The notes under the pieces are model-generated. The model had not been told where the DNA came from. It saw only the letters and a program-made list of their open reading frames with translations, and ran no database searches. From Bacteroidaceae bacterium (GTDB lineage: Bacteria > Bacteroidota > Bacteroidia > Bacteroidales > Bacteroidaceae), in contig JAGASY010000046.1 in the NCBI GenBank assembly GCA_017621515.1, forward strand, positions 1-39,317: a stretch of 39,317 bases of DNA, in the 5' to 3' direction. A program made the position numbers and the translations under genes. Below, one piece after another: positions 8,683-17,714 of this stretch. Numbering within the stretch: position 1 is the first letter of the stretch; each line of letters begins with the position of its first letter.

Positions 8683-9897
8683 TTATTTGACCTTTATATC
8701 AACAGGATTCTGCAACATCTCTTTCCACAAATCAAGAGACGAGAACCATTCATTCGCAGAATGGAATCCCTCCTTTTCCTTGTCGGCACAGAATGTCACA
8801 TAGTATTTGAAAGATGTACCTCCCGCATTATCTATGACATAAAGATAATTCAGTTCATCAGTAAGCTGACGTCCGATATATTCCGTAGGCACATAAACAG
8901 CAAGTCCTACAGCTTCCGGCGGAAACAAATCCTTGTTTCCCATATCCGGATAATCGCATCCCCACGATGCTGCCACTCCGTCATTTCTCGTCATTCCTTC
9001 TGCCGACTTGCCTACTTTCTGAACTCCGGTACAAAAGATATTCCCCTTGGCAGGAGCATCAAGCACCACGTTCACTTCACATTCACGATGACCGGCATAC
9101 AGAACATAATACTGTTTCATATTGACCACATCACCACCGGAAACCTCTACACCCATATCTTTCACCTCTACCACAGTGCGCAAAGGCCCTGCCGCTACAA
9201 TACGCTGTCCTCTGGTCTTCAATTTTTCAAAATCAGTAGGTTTGTTTCCATCCCACAACTTCAAAGTACCACACCCGACACTATTGCCAGCCCAAAGCAC
9301 ATCATTGCCATATCCGGCAGCCTTCTGTGCGGCTGTAGTGTAAAAACAAGTCTCTGCAAGTTCAAGGCGACGTACACATTTGCCATAAAGGTCAATGTTC
9401 TGTCGCTTATCAAAATAAATCCTATAGCCGGTAAGTTCCGACTCAAAAGCAGCTCCGTGATGATACAAATCACTGTAAATGTAGCTACTCCCGGGAGTCT
9501 CAATACAAGTAATAAACGGATGCTTTGCTTTTTTATCATCAAGCATCATATCTGCATATACACGCGCTGCATAATCCTTCTGCCGACCGGATGCAGAAAG
9601 TGTCACATTATATTTTAATGTTTCACCCGCTGCTACATCTGCCAGAAACACCAGTTCATCTGCATGAGAATCACCGTCCATATCATCAAGCTGGCACGGA
9701 ACTTCTTGTCCATTAAGCGTTACCACAGCAGAATTGACATCAAACTTCAGTTTCTTCAGTTCTGAAAGTTTCAACACAACAGGCTCATCCATCTTGGAAT
9801 GCTTCCATCGATTGGAAACAGTCACCTCCACAGTTCTCTCTTGTGCACCTGCAATAAGCGAAACGGCAACAGCCGATAAAAATAAAATCTTTTTCAT
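8683..9897 (-). CDS. Secreted DUF4861 family protein
   Basis: The 404-residue protein opens with a signal peptide (about 1-19) and continues with the typical DUF4861 start: a beta-rich segment of ERTVEVTVSNRW type, then LNGQEVPCQLDDMDGD, then a domain with many Trp and Gly residues. This Bacteroidetes family often sits in glycan-use loci and may bind or cleave uronic-acid-containing sugars. No catalytic assignment is safe from the sequence. Its start is 10 bases after the stop of the minus-strand PDDEXK gene, so the two are probably cotranscribed, an odd pairing. Confidence 0.75.
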   Translation of the reverse strand: MKKILFLSAVAVSLIAGAQERTVEVTVSNRWKHSKMDEPVVLKLSELKKLKFDVNSAVVTLNGQEVPCQLDDMDGDSHADELVFLADVAAGETLKYNVTLSASGRQKDYAARVYADMMLDDKKAKHPFITCIETPGSSYIYSDLYHHGAAFESELTGYRIYFDKRQNIDLYGKCVRRLELAETCFYTTAAQKAAGYGNDVLWAGNSVGCGTLKLWDGNKPTDFEKLKTRGQRIVAAGPLRTVVEVKDMGVEVSGGDVVNMKQYYVLYAGHRECEVNVVLDAPAKGNIFCTGVQKVGKSAEGMTRNDGVAASWGCDYPDMGNKDLFPPEAVGLAVYVPTEYIGRQLTDELNYLYVIDNAGGTSFKYYVTFCADKEKEGFHSANEWFSSLDLWKEMLQNPVDIKVK

Positions 9898-9907
9898 AAT
9901 CCTCTAT

Positions 9908-10930
9908 CTAATCTTCATCGTTGCCATAAAGCAACTGTTTCAGTTCTTCTTTTGTTGGTAAATATGTCATATACTTGGCAGCAAAAATACGCTCTTCATC
10001 CTGAGGCAACGTATATTTCACCACTGCATCATTTTTCTCTGCACAAAGCACAATCCCCACAGGAGGATTATCACCGGGGTTCATCAATTCCCGTGTATAG
10101 TAATTGACATACATCTGCATTTGCCCAAGGTCTTGATGAGTGAGTGCATCTATTTTCAGGTCAATTAATACATAGCAACGAGCCAGAATATTATAGAACA
10201 CAAGGTCTATATAAAAATGCTGTCCGTCAAGCGTAATGCGTTTCTGACGTGCGACAAAACTATAGCCACGCCCCAACTCCAAAAGAAAATGTTGCAACTT
10301 GCTGATAAGCATCTGCTCTAAATCACCTTCGAGAAAATGTTCTCCTTGCTTGATACCCAAGAATTCCAAAATAAATGGATCACGAATTATTTCACGAGGA
10401 GCCAATGTTTTCGGCACTGAATTCTGTATTTCAGACTTCACTTCATCCTTATCACAACTTGCCAACATACGTTCATAGAACATCGTGTTTATCTGACGCT
10501 CCAACTGTCGTGTACTCCAGTTTTCCGCCACACATTCAGTAATATAATAATTACGAGCCGCCTCGTTTTGCACTCTGAGCAATGCACGCCAATGAGTCCA
10601 ACTCAATTGGTCACGCAGTGCGTGGCTTTTTGGATAAGACAAATAAAACTTCCTCATTACCTTAAGATTTGTTATTGTAAAACCACCACCATATTCCGCC
10701 ATCAGCCGTTTAGAAAGGATGCGTATCACACCTCTCCCATATTCTGCGCGTGCCTTTCCCTGCTGCTCATATTCTACAATATATTTCCCCACCTGCCAAT
10801 AAGCCTCTACCGTAGTAGAGTTTACAGTCCGAGCGATTTGCCGACGTGCTTCGTCCAGCATCTGCTTTATTTGCACAAACAATTGCTCTTCGGCATTGTC
10901 TTGCATTGTCAACTTTTCTTCCTTTTCCAT
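9908..10930 (-). CDS. PDDEXK nuclease domain protein (DUF1016/YhcG family)
   Basis: The 340-residue protein has the DUF1016 N-terminal helical domain (about 15-160), with the conserved WQVGKYIVEYEQ and SWTHWRALLRV segments. A C-terminal PD-(D/E)xK nuclease fold follows (about 180-330). Likely active-site residues are Glu219, Asp242 in FYIDLVFY, and Asp257 and Lys259 in LIDLK, with Gln270 and Tyr274 in the following helix. Relatives occur alone or near restriction and other defence genes. A nuclease role is inferred from the fold. No methylase or specificity subunit adjoins it. The ATG at 10930 was chosen; ATG at 10906 is an alternative. The DUF4861 gene follows 10 bases later. Confidence 0.82.
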   Translation of the reverse strand: MEKEEKLTMQDNAEEQLFVQIKQMLDEARRQIARTVNSTTVEAYWQVGKYIVEYEQQGKARAEYGRGVIRILSKRLMAEYGGGFTITNLKVMRKFYLSYPKSHALRDQLSWTHWRALLRVQNEAARNYYITECVAENWSTRQLERQINTMFYERMLASCDKDEVKSEIQNSVPKTLAPREIIRDPFILEFLGIKQGEHFLEGDLEQMLISKLQHFLLELGRGYSFVARQKRITLDGQHFYIDLVFYNILARCYVLIDLKIDALTHQDLGQMQMYVNYYTRELMNPGDNPPVGIVLCAEKNDAVVKYTLPQDEERIFAAKYMTYLPTKEELKQLLYGNDED

Positions 10931-11077
10931 ACCTATAAATTGTCAAGGTTCATGCATGTCATGGCATTACATACAACTAAGCCCTAAATATATCCGACAA
11001 CGATTCGTACATCGGATCCATAAGAGTGCCTTTTCATGCAAAGTTAGGAAAAAAACGCAAGAATGGAAATTTATCCT

Positions 11078-11107
11078 TTTGTATGTCAACAATTCTCAAT
11101 AATTTTG
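11078..11107 (+). promoter_or_regulatory. Candidate promoter for mtaB
   Basis: A TTTG at 11078-11081 and a TAATTTTG -7 box at 11100-11107 are separated by 18 bases. The -7 box lies 52 bases before the mtaB start, giving a leader of about 45 bases. Confidence 0.5.
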
Positions 11108-11159
11108 CAGACTGAACTTTTATCAACGGCACTTTCTGCCCCCAATTATCAAACTATCA

Positions 11160-12488
11160 ATGATAGATACAAGTATTCTTCAAGGTAAAAAAGCTGCATT
11201 TTTCACCCTCGGCTGCAAACTGAACTTCGCCGAGACATCCACCATCGGACTATTGCTTGCCAATCACGGAGTGACCAAAGCAGAAAAAGGAGAGACAGCA
11301 GACATCTGTGTTATCAACACCTGTTCCGTGACTGAAGTTGCCGACCACAAATGTCGCCAAGCCATCCACAGAATGATAAAGTCACATCCGGGAGCCTTTG
11401 TAGTGGTAACAGGATGCTACGCACAGCTCAAACCCACACAGATAGCAGACATACCGGGTGTTGATCTTGTACTTGGAGCAGAACAAAAAGGAGAAATCAT
11501 ACAATATATCATACAAAAAATGACAGAGAAGGAATGTCGCTCGGCAATCACCGTAAAAACAGCCGACATTCGCTCCTTTGCCCCTTCGTGCTCACGCGGA
11601 GACCGCACGCGCTATTTCCTGAAAGTGCAGGACGGATGCAACTACTACTGCACATACTGTACCATCCCCATCGCCCGGGGACGCAGCCGCAACGGAAGCA
11701 TCGCCTCTTTGGTAGAGCAAGCACGTGGTGTCGCAGCTGAAGGAGGCAAAGAAATTGTCATTACAGGAGTAAACATCGGGGATTTCGGACGCAGCACAGG
11801 CGAAACATTCACCGATTTGATAAAAGCTTTAGATGCGGTCAACGGCATTAAGCGATACAGAATTTCATCCATAGAGCCTAATCTTCTCACCGATGAAATC
11901 ATAGAATACGTGTCTCGTTCCCGCTCATTCATGCCCCATTTCCATATTCCTCTGCAAAGTGGTTCCGATGATGTACTGAAACTTATGCACCGCCGCTACG
12001 ACACTCATCTGTTTGCCGACAAGATTAAAAAGATAAAGCAGCTCATGCCCCATGCCTTTATCGGAGTAGATGTAATTGTAGGCACACGTGGTGAGAAGGA
12101 TGAGTTCTTTGAGGAGGCATATCGTTTTATCGAACAACTCGACATCACTCAGCTTCATGTCTTCAGTTATTCCGAGCGTCCCGGAACCAAGGCTCTCGAA
12201 ATTCCCTATGTGGTCAGTCAGGAAACAAAACATGAACGCAGTCAGCGTCTCCTTGCCTTGTCAGAAAAGAAGACACACGACTTCTATGCAGCGCATATAG
12301 GTACTGTCCGCCCCGTACTTTTTGAGCATACGGCTTCCAAATCGAAGCCTATGCATGGATTTACCGACAACTATATCCGTGTGGAGATACCGAACACTCC
12401 CGGTCTCGACAATCGTATTGTCTGCATGAAACTTGGTGGATTCAATGACAAGGGCGATGCTCTAAAAGGCGAATTTATCTCTGAATAG
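11160..12488 (+). CDS. mtaB: tRNA t6A37 methylthiotransferase MtaB
   Basis: This 442-residue radical-SAM enzyme adds a methylthio group to N6-threonylcarbamoyladenosine at position 37 of ANN-decoding tRNAs. The N-terminal cluster cysteines are Cys19 (TLGCKLN), Cys55 (NTCSVTE) and Cys86 (VTGCYAQ). The radical-SAM CxxxCxxC is Cys160, Cys164 and Cys167 (CNYYCTYC). A TRAM-like C-terminal part follows. Length and the TLGCKLN motif favour MtaB over MiaB or RimO. It is a single-gene unit with a terminator at 12608-12645. Confidence 0.92.
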   Translation: MIDTSILQGKKAAFFTLGCKLNFAETSTIGLLLANHGVTKAEKGETADICVINTCSVTEVADHKCRQAIHRMIKSHPGAFVVVTGCYAQLKPTQIADIPGVDLVLGAEQKGEIIQYIIQKMTEKECRSAITVKTADIRSFAPSCSRGDRTRYFLKVQDGCNYYCTYCTIPIARGRSRNGSIASLVEQARGVAAEGGKEIVITGVNIGDFGRSTGETFTDLIKALDAVNGIKRYRISSIEPNLLTDEIIEYVSRSRSFMPHFHIPLQSGSDDVLKLMHRRYDTHLFADKIKKIKQLMPHAFIGVDVIVGTRGEKDEFFEEAYRFIEQLDITQLHVFSYSERPGTKALEIPYVVSQETKHERSQRLLALSEKKTHDFYAAHIGTVRPVLFEHTASKSKPMHGFTDNYIRVEIPNTPGLDNRIVCMKLGGFNDKGDALKGEFISE

Positions 12489-12497
12489 CAAGAAGCT

Positions 12498-12547
12498 GTG
12501 GGTGTATTCAACAAGTACCCCCACTTAACATACATTGAACACACCTA
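12498..12547. repeat. Inverted pair of short units
   Basis: GTGGGTGTATTCAACA (12498-12513, plus) faces TTGAACACACCTA (12535-12547), whose reverse complement matches the same unit. GGTGTATTCAA and TTGAACACACC can pair over 11 bases with one mismatch. The units start about 10 bases after the mtaB stop. Confidence 0.55.
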
Positions 12548-12607
12548 CCTTAAAAACGACAAAAGCATACCAAAAGACCATTTTTCATTTTGACAAAATG
12601 ATATTTT

Positions 12608-12645
12608 CGCTCCAAATGAAAATTTAACATTTGGAGCGTTTTTTT
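12608..12645 (+). terminator. Intrinsic terminator of mtaB
   Basis: CGCTCCAAATG (12608-12618) pairs perfectly with CATTTGGAGCG (12628-12638) around a 9-base loop, followed by seven Ts (12639-12645). It lies 120 bases after the mtaB stop. Confidence 0.88.
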
Positions 12646-12954
12646 ATTGAGAACGAAAAGATGGAATTTTCAGCTCAAAGATAACAGATTGATAATCAAA
12701 GGAATATAAAATTTTTCAAACTATTCAGAAAAACGTGTCGGATGCAAATTTTTGAAGGTTTTACATACTCTGATAATCTATTGATTATGAATACATTATG
12801 ATAAAATCAGCCGTTTTCACCCTCAAACTCCACTTCAAAACCACTCGTTTTTCAGTTTTTGTTCAGACACTCTTCCAAAGCGGGAATTTATACACTTCTT
12901 AACATTTAGACTGAAGTAAACAGCCTTTTTTCCCGCACCCCACTGCAATTTTCT

Positions 12955-13280
12955 TTTCAGCGCGCTGTTTTTATTTTTTCAGCGCACAGTGAGAAAATTT
13001 CTACTGCGCTGCAAATAAAATTGCAGTGCGCCGTGAAGAAAAAAACTGTGCGCTGGAAATTTGAAAACTTAGTACTTTTTTTTCAGGAACTCTTCGCCAA
13101 AGATAAACAAATGTAAAAGAACCGTTCCAAAACGAAACACTATTTCACAATTCACAGACGCTTTACGAAATGCGCGCAGAATCCCCGTTCTTCGAGAAAA
13201 GTTCGGCGAGCTTCATTTTGGAGCGTTCCAGAGGGCTTGGATTTTTAACATTTGGCAAAATCAAAAGGGCAAGATTTTAG
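12955..13280 (+). repeat. Dispersed repeat copy 1 (subtype A)
   Basis: The core carries five GC-rich decamers in both orientations: CAGCGCGCTG 12958-12967 (a perfect palindrome), CAGCGCACAG 12980-12989, ACTGCGCTG near 13003, CAGTGCGCCG 13024-13033 and CTGTGCGCTG 13046-13055. CTTAGTAC (about 13068-13075), CTCTTCGCC...AGATAAA (13090-13108) and ACGAAACACTATTTCAC (13132-13148) follow. The right arm (13165-13280), with AATCCCCGTTCTTCGAG and AAAAGTTCGGCG, is shared only with copy 4. The orientation matches copy 2. Confidence 0.7.
13170..13280 (+). other. Doubtful 36-codon frame inside repeat copy 1
   Basis: An ATG frame beginning MRAESPFFEKSSA lies in the subtype A arm. The matching place in copy 4 (39072 downwards) has an in-frame counterpart beginning MRVESPFSEKSSA. 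Most differences between the two change the amino acid, and the C-termini diverge. That looks more like a conserved nucleotide structure than a translated gene. Confidence 0.15.
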
Positions 13281-13602
13281 TCCAATAACAACCAAGTGAA
13301 CACTTATATGTCGTTTTCACTACCATTATGTCACATTTGCAAGACTGTTCTAAAAGTCATATCAATTTTTTTGTTATGAGACTGTAATTACCTACTATTC
13401 ACACGGCAGAACCAAAGTCCTCAGCACTATGTCCAATCTACATTTATATCAAAATCAGAACAACATCTTCCACCTGTCAACCGTTATTATTGTTAGGGAA
13501 TGTGACTACAAATCAAAAAAAAGAAAAATACATTCCTTCCATGTTATGTTTTTTCATTCCTAATCCTCTTTTATAATGAAACCCTAAAACCAGAATATAA
13601 TT

Positions 13603-13959
13603 ATGAACAAGAAAGCAATTGTAGATTATCAGGCATTACGTTACAGGATAGGCGAATATGCCAAAAAAGCCGGACGCATGGGCGCACGTCCACTGCTTCT
13701 TCTGTTTTATGTGATGACGGATCCGGACACTCCACGCTCCGACAAACTGTTCATTCTGTCAGCCATTTCCTATCTGATTCTGCCGGTTGATGTCGTTTCA
13801 GCCCGCCGACTGCCATTGATAGGATGGATAGACGAGGCAATATCTTTGACCGTGGCATATAAGAAAGTGTGCAAACACATCACCCCTGAGATGGAAAGAA
13901 AGGCAGATGAAATTCTCGACAAATGGTTTCCGGAACGTCTTGAAGTGGTAAAGCTGTAA
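13603..13959 (+). CDS. DUF1232 (YkvA) family small membrane protein
   Basis: The 118-residue protein carries the DUF1232 core: MTDPDTPRSDKLFILSAISY followed by LILPVDVVSA and a PLIGWIDEAISL segment. These form two short hydrophobic helices (about 48-65 and 75-90) typical of the family. The function of DUF1232 proteins is unknown and a membrane association is inferred. The start follows the long repeat-bearing gap, and gltX begins 180 bases after the stop with its own promoter, so this gene is probably a single unit. Confidence 0.8.
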   Translation: MNKKAIVDYQALRYRIGEYAKKAGRMGARPLLLLFYVMTDPDTPRSDKLFILSAISYLILPVDVVSARRLPLIGWIDEAISLTVAYKKVCKHITPEMERKADEILDKWFPERLEVVKL

Positions 13960-14063
13960 GAAAAGCCATACAGCCAAACAGCAGACTTCCAAGTTGTACA
14001 TTCAGAAACAGCCACAGTTATGTCTGCAAAACCATGCGCCTCATGACCTTACGCGCTTACATT

Positions 14064-14095
14064 TTTGTTTCTTTAATAAAAAAGACTTATTTTTG
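14064..14095 (+). promoter_or_regulatory. Promoter of gltX
   Basis: A TTTG at 14064-14067 and TATTTTTG at 14088-14095 are 20 bases apart, which fits the Bacteroidetes primary-sigma consensus well. The -7 box lies 43 bases before the gltX ATG. Confidence 0.65.
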
Positions 14096-14138
14096 CAACT
14101 GAAAAAATAAACAATCATTAAAGAAAGAGATTCAGACC

Positions 14139-15698
14139 ATGACAGAAAGAAAGGTGAGGGTGCGTTTCGCGCCAAGTCCTACAGGTCCGCTGCATATAGG
14201 AGGTGTACGCACGGCACTATATAATTATCTGTTTGCCAAGCAAAACGGCGGTGATTTGATATTCCGCATCGAGGACACCGATTCCAACCGCTTTGTCCCG
14301 GGAGCAGAAGAATATATAATAGAGTCATTCAAATGGCTCGGAATAAAATTCGATGAGGGTGTCTCATTCGGCGGCAACTACGGCCCTTATCGCCAGAGTG
14401 AACGCAAGGATATATACAAGAAATATGTAAAGCAGCTGCTCGATGCAGGAAAAGCATACATGGCTTTTGACACTCCGGAGGAACTTGATGCCAAAAGAAA
14501 CGAGATAGAGAATTTCCAGTATGACGCAAAGACACGAGGCATGATGCGCAATTCGCTCACCCTGCCAAAGGAAGAGGTTGAGCGTATGCTGGCTGAAGGC
14601 TGCCAATACGTGGTCAGATTCAAAATCGAACCGGGACGCGATGTGCATGTTGACGACCTCATACGAGGCGATGTCAACATCAATTCATCCATCTTGGACG
14701 ACAAGGTGCTGTATAAAAGTGCCGATGAGCTTCCGACCTATCATCTCGCCAACATCGTGGATGACCACTTGATGGAGGTAACACATGTCATACGTGGTGA
14801 GGAATGGTTGCCTTCGGCTCCGCTCCATGTATTGCTTTACGAGGCTTTCGGATGGGCAGACACCATGCCGCGTTTCGCACATCTTCCGCTTCTGCTCAAG
14901 CCTGTGGGCAACGGCAAATTGTCGAAGCGCGATGGCGACAAGCTCGGTTTCCCAGTCTTCCCTCTCGAATGGCATGACCCTAAGACCGGTGAGGTATCAT
15001 CGGGCTATCGCGAAAAAGGTTATCTGCCGGAAGCTGTGGTCAATTTCCTCGCCCTGTTGGGTTGGAACCCGGGAAACGATCAGGAGGTGATGTCTATGGA
15101 CGAACTAATCCGCCTGTTCGACCTGTCTAAGTGTTCAAAAAGCGGTGCACGTTTCGACTATGTGAAAGGAATATGGTTCAACCATCAATATCTTCTTCAG
15201 AAAGACAACTCGGAGTGGGTTCCTGAATTTGACAAAGTGCTCCGCCAGAACGGCATTGAGGCGACAGCTGAACAGGAAGCAGCCGTTGTCGGCATGATGA
15301 AGCAGAAGGTGGTGGAATATGTTGATAACGACGGAAATAAGAAGAAAAGAAACGTAAGTTTTGTAAGCGACCTCTGGCCGTTGTGCAGTTTCTTCTTCAC
15401 AGCACCGAAAGCGTATGACAAAGAGGACAAGTTCGTGCGTAAGAACTGGAAAGAGACAGCTGCTGCCGACATGGAAGAGCTTGCAGGCATACTCCAGTCG
15501 CTCGACGATTTTTCTGTGGAGAGTCAGCGTAATGCCATAGATTCATGGGCGGAGGCTACAGGCAAGAAACCTTGGAACGCATGGCGCGTGTGCCTTGTGG
15601 GAACAGGTCAAGGACCTGACATGTATGAACTTTCTGCATTCCTCGGCAAAGAAGAAACTATAAAGAGAATAAAATCCGCTATCGAACAACTGAATTAA
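14139..15698 (+). CDS. gltX: Glutamyl-tRNA synthetase
   Basis: This 519-residue class I synthetase charges tRNA with glutamate. The N-terminal [14 protein letters not shown] holds the HIGH-type motif (His19-Ile-Gly-Gly). The KMSKS-type loop is KLSKR (260-264), followed by DGDKLG. A C-terminal helical anticodon-binding region completes the expected length. A 43-base leader follows the promoter at 14064-14095. Whether it is strictly glutamate-specific or also charges glutamine tRNA cannot be told from the sequence. Confidence 0.95.
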   Translation: MTERKVRVRFAPSPTGPLHIGGVRTALYNYLFAKQNGGDLIFRIEDTDSNRFVPGAEEYIIESFKWLGIKFDEGVSFGGNYGPYRQSERKDIYKKYVKQLLDAGKAYMAFDTPEELDAKRNEIENFQYDAKTRGMMRNSLTLPKEEVERMLAEGCQYVVRFKIEPGRDVHVDDLIRGDVNINSSILDDKVLYKSADELPTYHLANIVDDHLMEVTHVIRGEEWLPSAPLHVLLYEAFGWADTMPRFAHLPLLLKPVGNGKLSKRDGDKLGFPVFPLEWHDPKTGEVSSGYREKGYLPEAVVNFLALLGWNPGNDQEVMSMDELIRLFDLSKCSKSGARFDYVKGIWFNHQYLLQKDNSEWVPEFDKVLRQNGIEATAEQEAAVVGMMKQKVVEYVDNDGNKKKRNVSFVSDLWPLCSFFFTAPKAYDKEDKFVRKNWKETAAADMEELAGILQSLDDFSVESQRNAIDSWAEATGKKPWNAWRVCLVGTGQGPDMYELSAFLGKEETIKRIKSAIEQLN

Positions 15699-15807
15699 AT
15701 AAAGAATTCCCCAAAAGAGTCAAGGGTTGAGTTGGAAAAAGACTTAATTCTTGACTCTAAACAAGGTGTAACTCTTCATTAATTTGATGTTGTCATTTCT
15801 GAAAAAA

Positions 15808-17058
15808 ATGAACATTCTCTATAGCTTTGCCTTATATATATATGCGCTCTGTGCACTCATTGCCGCCATATTCAACAAGAAAATACGTACTCTAATCAAG
15901 GGGCAGGTACGTTCATTCGGCATACTTCGCAAAAACATAAAGAGTACAGACCGCATCGTATGGTTTCATGCAGCGTCCCTCGGAGAGTTTGAACAGGGAA
16001 GACCGCTGATGGAACGTCTGCGAAAGACCCATCCCGAATATAAAATCCTGCTGACATTTTTCTCTCCTTCCGGATACGAAGTGAGAAAAAACTATGAAGG
16101 TGCGGATGTGATATGCTACATGCCATTCGATACACCGGGAAATGTGGCAAGCTTTTTACGACTCGCCCATCCGGAAATAGCCGTATTCATCAAATATGAA
16201 TTTTGGCACAACTATCTTTACTCCATGCACAGACGCGGAGTAAAGCTTTACAGCGTATCAAGCATTTTCCGTCCACAGCAGCATTTCTTCAAATGGTATG
16301 GCTCCCCCGATGTTCTCCGCAACTTCACTCATCTGTTCGTACAGAACGAGACTTCGAAAGAGTTGTTGCAGCAACACGGCATAAAGAATGTCACCATCGT
16401 GGGAGACACGCGTTTCGACAGAGTGCTCGACATTCGCAATCAGGCTGCTCCGCTGCCACTTGTAGAAACTTTCAAGAGCGGCAGACAGACGTTTATTGCC
16501 GGAAGCAGTTGGCAACCGGATGAACAAATCTACATACCTTATTTCAACCAACACAAGGAATGGAAGCTCATCATTGCGCCCCATGTCATCAGCGAACATC
16601 ATCTGACGGAAATTTATTCGCTGCTCGAAGGGCGCAAAGTGGTGCGATATACGGAAATAGAACATTATCAGGGCGACAAATCCACACGCGATTCTTTATT
16701 GAAAGAGGCGGAAGTACTGATTGTGGATTGTTTCGGAAAGTTGTCAAGCATCTACCGTTACGGTGAAATCGCACTTGTAGGCGGAGGTTTCGGTGTAGGC
16801 ATACATAATGTGCCGGAAGCTGCCGTATATGGCATACCGGTTGTGTTCGGACCTAACAACAAGAAATTTCGGGAGGCGCAGCATCTGCTGAAGTGCGGCG
16901 GCTCATTTGAATATACAGACAGCAGCTCTTTTGCCGCTCTGATGGACGGGTTCGCAACCAATCCGCAATCATTGAAGGAAGCCGGCAAGAAAGCCGGAGA
17001 ATACATCAGCCACAATGCGGGTGCTGCTGACAAATGTTTCCAAGCCATATTCGGTTAA
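15808..17058 (+). CDS. waaA: 3-deoxy-D-manno-octulosonic acid (Kdo) transferase
   Basis: The protein (416 residues from this start) attaches Kdo to lipid IVA on the cytoplasmic face of the inner membrane in lipid A-core synthesis. An N-terminal hydrophobic anchor (MNILYSFALYIYALCALI) precedes the GT30 domain, with WFHAASLGEFEQ, then FIKYEFWHNYL and, late in the protein, GPNNKKFREAQ. Upstream ATG (15787) and TTG (15784) codons are in frame. The ATG at 15808 was preferred because family N-termini are short and a poly-A tract precedes it. A perfect 9-bp inverted repeat (AGAGTCAAG 15716-15724 and 15750-15758) lies in the gap after gltX. Confidence 0.9.
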   Translation: MNILYSFALYIYALCALIAAIFNKKIRTLIKGQVRSFGILRKNIKSTDRIVWFHAASLGEFEQGRPLMERLRKTHPEYKILLTFFSPSGYEVRKNYEGADVICYMPFDTPGNVASFLRLAHPEIAVFIKYEFWHNYLYSMHRRGVKLYSVSSIFRPQQHFFKWYGSPDVLRNFTHLFVQNETSKELLQQHGIKNVTIVGDTRFDRVLDIRNQAAPLPLVETFKSGRQTFIAGSSWQPDEQIYIPYFNQHKEWKLIIAPHVISEHHLTEIYSLLEGRKVVRYTEIEHYQGDKSTRDSLLKEAEVLIVDCFGKLSSIYRYGEIALVGGGFGVGIHNVPEAAVYGIPVVFGPNNKKFREAQHLLKCGGSFEYTDSSSFAALMDGFATNPQSLKEAGKKAGEYISHNAGAADKCFQAIFG

Positions 17059-17064
17059 AGAAAA

Positions 17065-17136
17065 ACAGGTCATAAAAAGAGCCGGATTCTCATCTTATAT
17101 CTTTGGGATGAGAATCCGGCTCTTTTTATGATCTGT
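17065..17136. terminator. Bidirectional terminator with a 30-bp stem
   Basis: The arms at 17065-17094 and 17107-17136 are complementary over 30 bases with a single mismatch, around a 12-base loop. The stem includes AAAAAGAGCC/GGCTCTTTTT, so T runs follow the GC-rich part in both directions. It lies between convergent waaA and the gamma-carbonic-anhydrase gene and should end both transcripts. Confidence 0.9.
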
Positions 17137-17143
17137 TTCCTTA

Positions 17144-17674
17144 TTACATATCTTCGTCCGCTTCCTTGTACCAGTCCGCATACATCAGATAGTGGGCTGC
17201 AATCCCTTGATTCAGTTCTTTTGCCTGCTCCGGATCAACTTTCTTGATGAATTTGGCAGGAACACCGCCCCACAATTCTCCGTTGCCGATTTGAGTTCCC
17301 TTCAGCACAAGCGCACCGGCAGCCACTATTGCTCCTTCACCCACCACAGCGTCATCGAGTATCGTAGCTCCCATGCCTATTAAAGCACAGTTCTTGACTG
17401 TACAGCCGTGCAAGGTCACATTGTGTCCGATAGTCACATCATCGCCAATCTCTATTGCCGCTTTCTTGTACAGTGTATGCAGACAGGAACCGTCTTGAAT
17501 ATTCACACGATTACCAATCTTTATGTAATTCACATCGCCGCGCACCACTGCATTGAACCACACTGTGCAATGGTCTCCCATTGTCACATCACCGACAATT
17601 GTTGCATTCTCTGAGAAATAACAGTCTTTGCCCCATTTCGGAGTCAGACCGCATACTGTTTTTATCAAAGCCAT
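17144..17674 (-). CDS. Gamma-carbonic anhydrase family protein
   Basis: The 176-residue protein is a left-handed beta-helix of the gamma-carbonic-anhydrase/YrdA/PaaY type. Hexapeptide repeats fill most of it (for example NATIVGDV). The three zinc-binding histidines are present: His66 in DGSCLHTLY, His84 and His89 in GHNVTLHGC. Real carbonic anhydrase activity is not proven for many such proteins; a CoA-ester or other hydrolase role is possible. It starts 40 bases after the stop of the aminopeptidase gene on the same strand, so the two are likely cotranscribed. Confidence 0.86.
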   Translation of the reverse strand: MALIKTVCGLTPKWGKDCYFSENATIVGDVTMGDHCTVWFNAVVRGDVNYIKIGNRVNIQDGSCLHTLYKKAAIEIGDDVTIGHNVTLHGCTVKNCALIGMGATILDDAVVGEGAIVAAGALVLKGTQIGNGELWGGVPAKFIKKVDPEQAKELNQGIAAHYLMYADWYKEADEDM

Positions 17675-17714
17675 CGTATTCTGTTTTCAAACAATTTTAT
17701 TCCAAAATAATTCA

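Larger units (their letters stand above)
12489..13602. other. Long gene-free gap containing repeat copy 1
   Basis: This 1.1-kb gap holds two short units (12498-12513 and 12535-12547), the mtaB terminator (12608-12645), an AT-rich stretch with no recognisable content (about 12650-12950), the repeat core (12950-13150) and its subtype-specific arm (13160-13280). I see nothing identifiable from 13290 to 13600, and no supported gene apart from a doubtful 36-codon frame inside the repeat arm. Confidence 0.6.

Noticed and set aside
8626..9618. 330-codon plus-strand frame opposite the DUF4861 gene
   Set aside because: It begins inside the terminator hairpin and runs antisense to a gene with a clear signal peptide and family match. 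Its translation has no recognisable domain.
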